Below, piece after piece: positions 61,801 through 64,000 of a stretch of 64,000 nt of DNA; position 1 is the first letter of the stretch; the number at the start of each line of letters is the position of its first letter. The stretch is taken from NCBI GenBank assembly GCA_910586225.1, contig CAJUIL010000012.1:31586-95585 (forward strand). Direction: 5' to 3'. This stretch comes from an uncultured Eubacterium sp. Its GTDB lineage: Bacteria > Bacillota > Clostridia > Lachnospirales > Lachnospiraceae. The notes beneath the pieces are model-generated. The model was not told the origin of the DNA. It searched no databases and saw only the letters and a program-made list of their open reading frames with translations. Made by a program: the position numbers and the translations under genes.

Positions 61801-63129
61801 GGCCAGACAGCGGAGCGTTACGGCTGGAGCGTAAAGCAGGCGGAGCGTATTTTGCAGGAGTTATGCCGCAGCGGGGATGTGGTGAGCCAGGATGGCTTGT
61901 ATTATCATGCGGTATTATATCAGCGCGCCAGAGTGCGGACGCTCAAACGGCGCAGAGAAGAAGCAAAGACTTGTCCGCCGCAGGCGTACGCGGCAATGCT
62001 GCTTGCACGGCTGGAGTCCGGCGCTCCGGCACAGGAATGTCTGGAGCAGACGCTAAGGCAGTATGCGGGCGTTTCCTTTCCGGCGGCTTATTGGGAAACG
62101 ATTGTGCTTCCGGCGCGGGTAAGGAATTACCGGGAAGCGCTGCTGGATGCGTTTTTGGCAGAAGGGGAAATGTTTTGGCATATGGACGCAAAGGGCGGAT
62201 TGTGTTTTCAGTACCAGGAGGAAGCAGACTGGGATGCGGATTTAAGCGGGATTCTGGAAGAGCTGGCAAAAAGCGGGAAGGATCAGGAAGCACGCGTCTA
62301 TGAAGCGCTTTTAAAGCGGGGAGCCAGCTTTATGCAGCCGTTAAATCGTGTGCTGGACGGAGCATCTGCGCATGAAGTATTGCTGTCTTTAATGGCAAAG
62401 GGGTACGTCTGTGCGGACAGCTTTGTTCCAGTGCGTCAGTGGTTGGAGCTGGAAAGGTCAAAAAGGATGGCGCCGAAGCGTTTGGCGGCGATGCGGGTAA
62501 AAGCGCTGCGCGCCGGGAGATGGGATGTGGTGCGTCCATCCGCAATGCAGACGCAGAAGCAAGCAATAGAACAACAGCTGGAAGGGTGCTTTGACCGCAG
62601 TATGGTCTTGTGCAGGGAAACGGCTGCGGCGTGGGGGATTTCCTGGCAGGAGGCATTGTCGGTGCTGCGCGTGCAGGAGTATACCGGACAAGTAAGAAGG
62701 GGCTATTTTGTCCAGGGGATGTCCGGAGCACAGTTTATCAGAGACAAGGATGCGGCATCTGTAACGCGGATCCTGCAGCAGCCAGAGGAAAAGCTGGTCT
62801 GGGTTTCTGCCGTAGACCCGGCGCAGAGCTGGGGGAATGTGCTGCCGCATCCAGACGGGCGCAATTTTGTACGTGTGCCGGGAACCGCGGCGGCGTTTTG
62901 CGGCGGTCTTGTTGTAGCGGTAATGGAGCGGCAGGGAAAGCTGCTGCGGCTGTTTGACGAAGCGAGAGCGGTAGAATGCATGGAGGCGTTTGCCAAAGAG
63001 TATCAGACAGGAAGGCTGTTTTCGGGGCTGAAACGGATCGTTGTAAAGGAATATCCGGATACGGCAGCGCAAGCGCTGGCACAGGCGGGATTTCGCAGGG
63101 AAATGCATGATTTTGCTTTGTACCATTAG
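58864..63129 (+). CDS. Lhr-family ATP-dependent helicase
   Basis: Start chosen at ATG 58864 with GGAGGG 10 nt upstream, because the promoter lies at 58755-58782. 1421 residues, the full-length Lhr size. Walker A SAPTGTGKTLSAF (about 44), VSPLKSLAADI, DELH (about 160), GLSATI, helicase C with GSLSKEQR, SSMELGIDVGEI and RLGRAGHNPG, then the winged-helix/Lhr-core region and a large C-terminal extension. A low-complexity linker at 61628-61750 consists of two small tandem repeats (DLNK units and FGNEQ units). Lhr proteins are 3'-5' helicases in DNA repair. Confidence 0.92.
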   Translation: MDHVWDFFDKSTAEWFQTVLGEPTPVQKEAWPQIADGEHVLVSAPTGTGKTLSAFLVFLDQMKRQAQAGLLKPQLQIIYVSPLKSLAADIRENLKRPLEGMQAQEIITVGIRTGDTPQRDRQQMVRRPPHILIITPESLYLMLTAKSGQKVLATARAVILDELHALIDTKRGAHLMFSLARLDRLCGRPLQRIGLSATIAPLEVAAQYLAPEKVRIAAPEMKKMVRLEVLGPYADATKGRRKDPVWEELGKLVYSYCQGSRSVIAFVEGRRYAEKLAYYVNLLGGEEFARVHHGSLSKEQRLATELALREGRLRLLCATSSMELGIDVGEIDQVLQVGCPRTVSGTMQRLGRAGHNPGRVSVMYLFPRTAAECLACGMTAQLAREGGVECVHPPEECLDILAQHLVSMAAFGSYEVDEVMEILPRAWPFRNVTKEDVKAVLGMLAGDYEHEQDIPARPRVLYDRIHEKVEGDGYSRMLAVSAGGTIPDKGLYAVKTEDGVKLGEVDEEFVYETQKGDRFILGSFAWRVVHISKDTVTVVQAQTEGARLPFWKGELKGRDRRTGEAFGQMLHKLQEACEYGALPQALEKLGLDESAVKLAGGYLERQIKAVGSLADDRTILVEHFRDTSGNSQLMFHSVFGRRIHAPLALLTAHMIREEYGLETGSVDEEDGFLVYAYGEQALPEGTLYRLDPDMCIRKLEILLPETPVFHMAFRYNSGRALMMGVKRNGRQPLWAQRLKSAQLLEQVVREKEHPLMRETRRECMQELWDAQGLWQILTDIRAGVVQVREVYVDVPSPMSLPLQWAQEAAVMYDYAPTPGGIHEAVRDALKEEARQGKELVRPGRQELLQVQDSFFRLPQDEKQLHTLLMTQGDLAAGELDVPVEWLEQLAQQGRAVYLEQGLWIAAEQKAEYTLALSLVSDAGSDKDSDKDLNKDLNKDREQMHSGNEQKYFGNEQTHFGNEQLRIVRRMLRYRGAADAGQTAERYGWSVKQAERILQELCRSGDVVSQDGLYYHAVLYQRARVRTLKRRREEAKTCPPQAYAAMLLARLESGAPAQECLEQTLRQYAGVSFPAAYWETIVLPARVRNYREALLDAFLAEGEMFWHMDAKGGLCFQYQEEADWDADLSGILEELAKSGKDQEARVYEALLKRGASFMQPLNRVLDGASAHEVLLSLMAKGYVCADSFVPVRQWLELERSKRMAPKRLAAMRVKALRAGRWDVVRPSAMQTQKQAIEQQLEGCFDRSMVLCRETAAAWGISWQEALSVLRVQEYTGQVRRGYFVQGMSGAQFIRDKDAASVTRILQQPEEKLVWVSAVDPAQSWGNVLPHPDGRNFVRVPGTAAAFCGGLVVAVMERQGKLLRLFDEARAVECMEAFAKEYQTGRLFSGLKRIVVKEYPDTAAQALAQAGFRREMHDFALYH

Positions 63130-63509
63130 AGTTGCTTGCTGGTGATCGGATGGCGGATCACTGTTTTCAGCTTTTCTGGACTGACTTTTCTGGCATCACT
63201 TAAATAAATCTCGTGATGAAACCGCTTCTCGTTAATATCCAGGCGACAGCCCTGGCTGTCCATATATTCGTGCATCAGCTTGACGGTTTCCGGTTCTGTG
63301 TCGTATGGTCCGATATGCATACATTGTACGCACCGTCCCTCCTCATAGGTCAGATATTCTGCTTTGGAAAGATCGGCGTTCTTTTTGGCCGCGGCTTCTT
63401 GTACCGCCCAGGCAAAGTCCTGTTCTGTCACAAAATCCGGCAGTCGGATCATAGAAATAAACTGGAAAGCCTCTTTGCGTGCATAGTCGACGCCGATAAT
63501 ATCCTTTTG
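63126..63509 (-). pseudogene. GyrI-like domain fragment fused behind yjbR through a TGA
   Basis: The frame after TGA 63512-63510 continues in frame as QKDIIGVDYARKEAFQFISM, then IRLPDFVTEQDFAWAVQEAA and on to the GyrI-like end FHHEIYLSDARKV ... IRHPITSKQL. From memory, intact clostridial GyrI-like proteins read EGLWWQ/EGFWWQ before a GVDYARK-type motif, so the first 90 or so residues are missing and the second Trp codon TGG is TGA here. The fragment has an ATG at 63452 but no ribosome site before it. It is probably a non-functional remnant, or is translated only by readthrough. The stop lies 3 bp inside the convergent Lhr gene end. Confidence 0.75.
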
Positions 63510-63878
63510 TCACCAGAAGCCTTCCAGAATTTCCGTTTGCTTTTTTCTGCTGAAGCTGTTTAGTACGAGCTGATAAGATTTGTCCAACAGGTCTTTGAGA
63601 AGCTCATCCGGTACTTCGCCGTCAGGCTTGATGGAATTCCAGTGGACTTTGTTCATATAATAGCCGGGTACGATATCGGTGTATTGGCTTCGTAAAAAAT
63701 CTCCTTCGGCTGGTTCCAGCTTTAAGGTAATATAATAAGGGTCGTTTTGGTCGTTTAGGCAGACAGCGGCAAACATTTTACCTCCGATTTGGTAGCGGAT
63801 CCAGTTCCAGTCCTGCTGGAGGTCTTTGGTTACGCCTGGTTTATTCTGCAAATATTCGTCAATCCATGGATATCTCAT
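63510..63878 (-). CDS. MmcQ/YjbR-family DNA-binding-like protein with altered C-terminus
   Basis: 122 residues; GCAAGGAG before the ATG. WIDEYLQNKPGVTKDLQQDWNWIRYQIGGKMFAAV, LKLEPAEGDFLRSQY, VPGYYMNKVHWNSI and LLDKSYQLVLNSFSRKKQTEIL form a complete YjbR fold (CyaY-like). The last four residues, EGFW, appear to come from the GyrI-like gene it is joined to. Function unknown; members often bind DNA in structure-based proposals. Confidence 0.85.
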   Translation of the reverse strand: MRYPWIDEYLQNKPGVTKDLQQDWNWIRYQIGGKMFAAVCLNDQNDPYYITLKLEPAEGDFLRSQYTDIVPGYYMNKVHWNSIKPDGEVPDELLKDLLDKSYQLVLNSFSRKKQTEILEGFW

Positions 63879-64000
63879 CTTACAGTTCTCCTTGCTTTTT
63901 CTGTTATTATATCACATCGAAGGTGCCAATAGCATGTCATGTTTTAAAGAGTACTCTCGGAAACTCTTGAATAATGGATTGAACTTTATACAAAAAAGAG

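Noticed and set aside
63453..63512. TGA at the yjbR/gyrI junction read as selenocysteine or Trp recoding
   Set aside because: No SECIS-like hairpin was seen directly after it, the position is Trp in relatives, and all other genes use TGA as a normal stop (for example trpF-region and SDR genes).

Overview
The window reads as a chromosomal segment of an anaerobic, spore-forming clostridium of the Lachnospiraceae type. The reasons are low-to-mid GC content with strong AGGAGG ribosome sites, a CotF-like spore coat protein, a SigI/RsgI pair, clostridial NiaR and T-box regulation, an L-lactate dehydrogenase, and a CoA-transferase carrying sequence signatures of butyryl-CoA:acetate CoA-transferase (gut butyrate producers). 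The species cannot be named from the sequence alone. No rRNA, tRNA, CRISPR array, intact insertion sequence or prophage was seen.

Layout. 1-7.4 kb: end of a Na/Pi cotransporter, an orphan HipA-like kinase overlapping a short-chain reductase, a phosphatase, an SGNH hydrolase, a chemoreceptor and a DUF2520 dehydrogenase-like protein. 7.4-7.9 kb: a gene-free stretch dominated by a 236-nt long-inverted-repeat element. 7.9-12.9 kb: a de novo NAD locus, with nadA divergent from nadB-nadC-niaR, good promoters on both strands and a probable NiaR operator between them, followed by a phosphoesterase. 12.9-16.9 kb: an accessory zone with two GNAT/coat genes, an AT-rich island holding a gene remnant and a DUF4885-like protein, and a secreted histidine-triad/peptidoglycan-binding protein. 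17.1-21.8 kb: an ABC ATPase plus a 1310-residue FtsX-type permease with a roughly 510-residue coiled-coil insert. 21.9-25.7 kb: an Rpn-type nuclease and a BlaR1/BlaI-type sensor-repressor pair with a perfect 18-bp operator palindrome. 25.8-29.5 kb: a sugar kinase and a lipoprotein GH53 galactanase.

29.6-37.3 kb: trpS, a C39-type peptidase, ldh, a CorA transporter and a SWIM-SNF2 helicase. 37.3-44.6 kb: a complete tryptophan operon trpEGDCFBA behind a Trp T-box leader of about 0.5 kb (UGG specifier, UGGC acceptor-binding bulge) that ends in a strong terminator. 44.6-50.9 kb: structured AT-rich DNA, a second BlaR1-like protein without a repressor gene, an AlkD/AlkC-like HEAT protein, luxS-mtnN (methyl-cycle detoxification), a MATE exporter with a structured leader, and an uncharacterised protein. 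51-55.9 kb: the CoA-transferase, rsgI-sigI and a glycosyltransferase. 56-64 kb: an RlmI-like methyltransferase, a hicAB toxin-antitoxin pair, a GNAT enzyme, an Lhr-type helicase, and a yjbR gene fused in frame, through a single TGA, to the tail of a GyrI-like gene.

Most genes are ordinary housekeeping. The points most worth a second look are the long-inverted-repeat element, the coiled-coil permease, the T-box leader with an extra domain, the yjbR/gyrI chimera, a 31-nt palindrome found twice, the orphan HipA-like kinase and the two BlaR1-like sensors.
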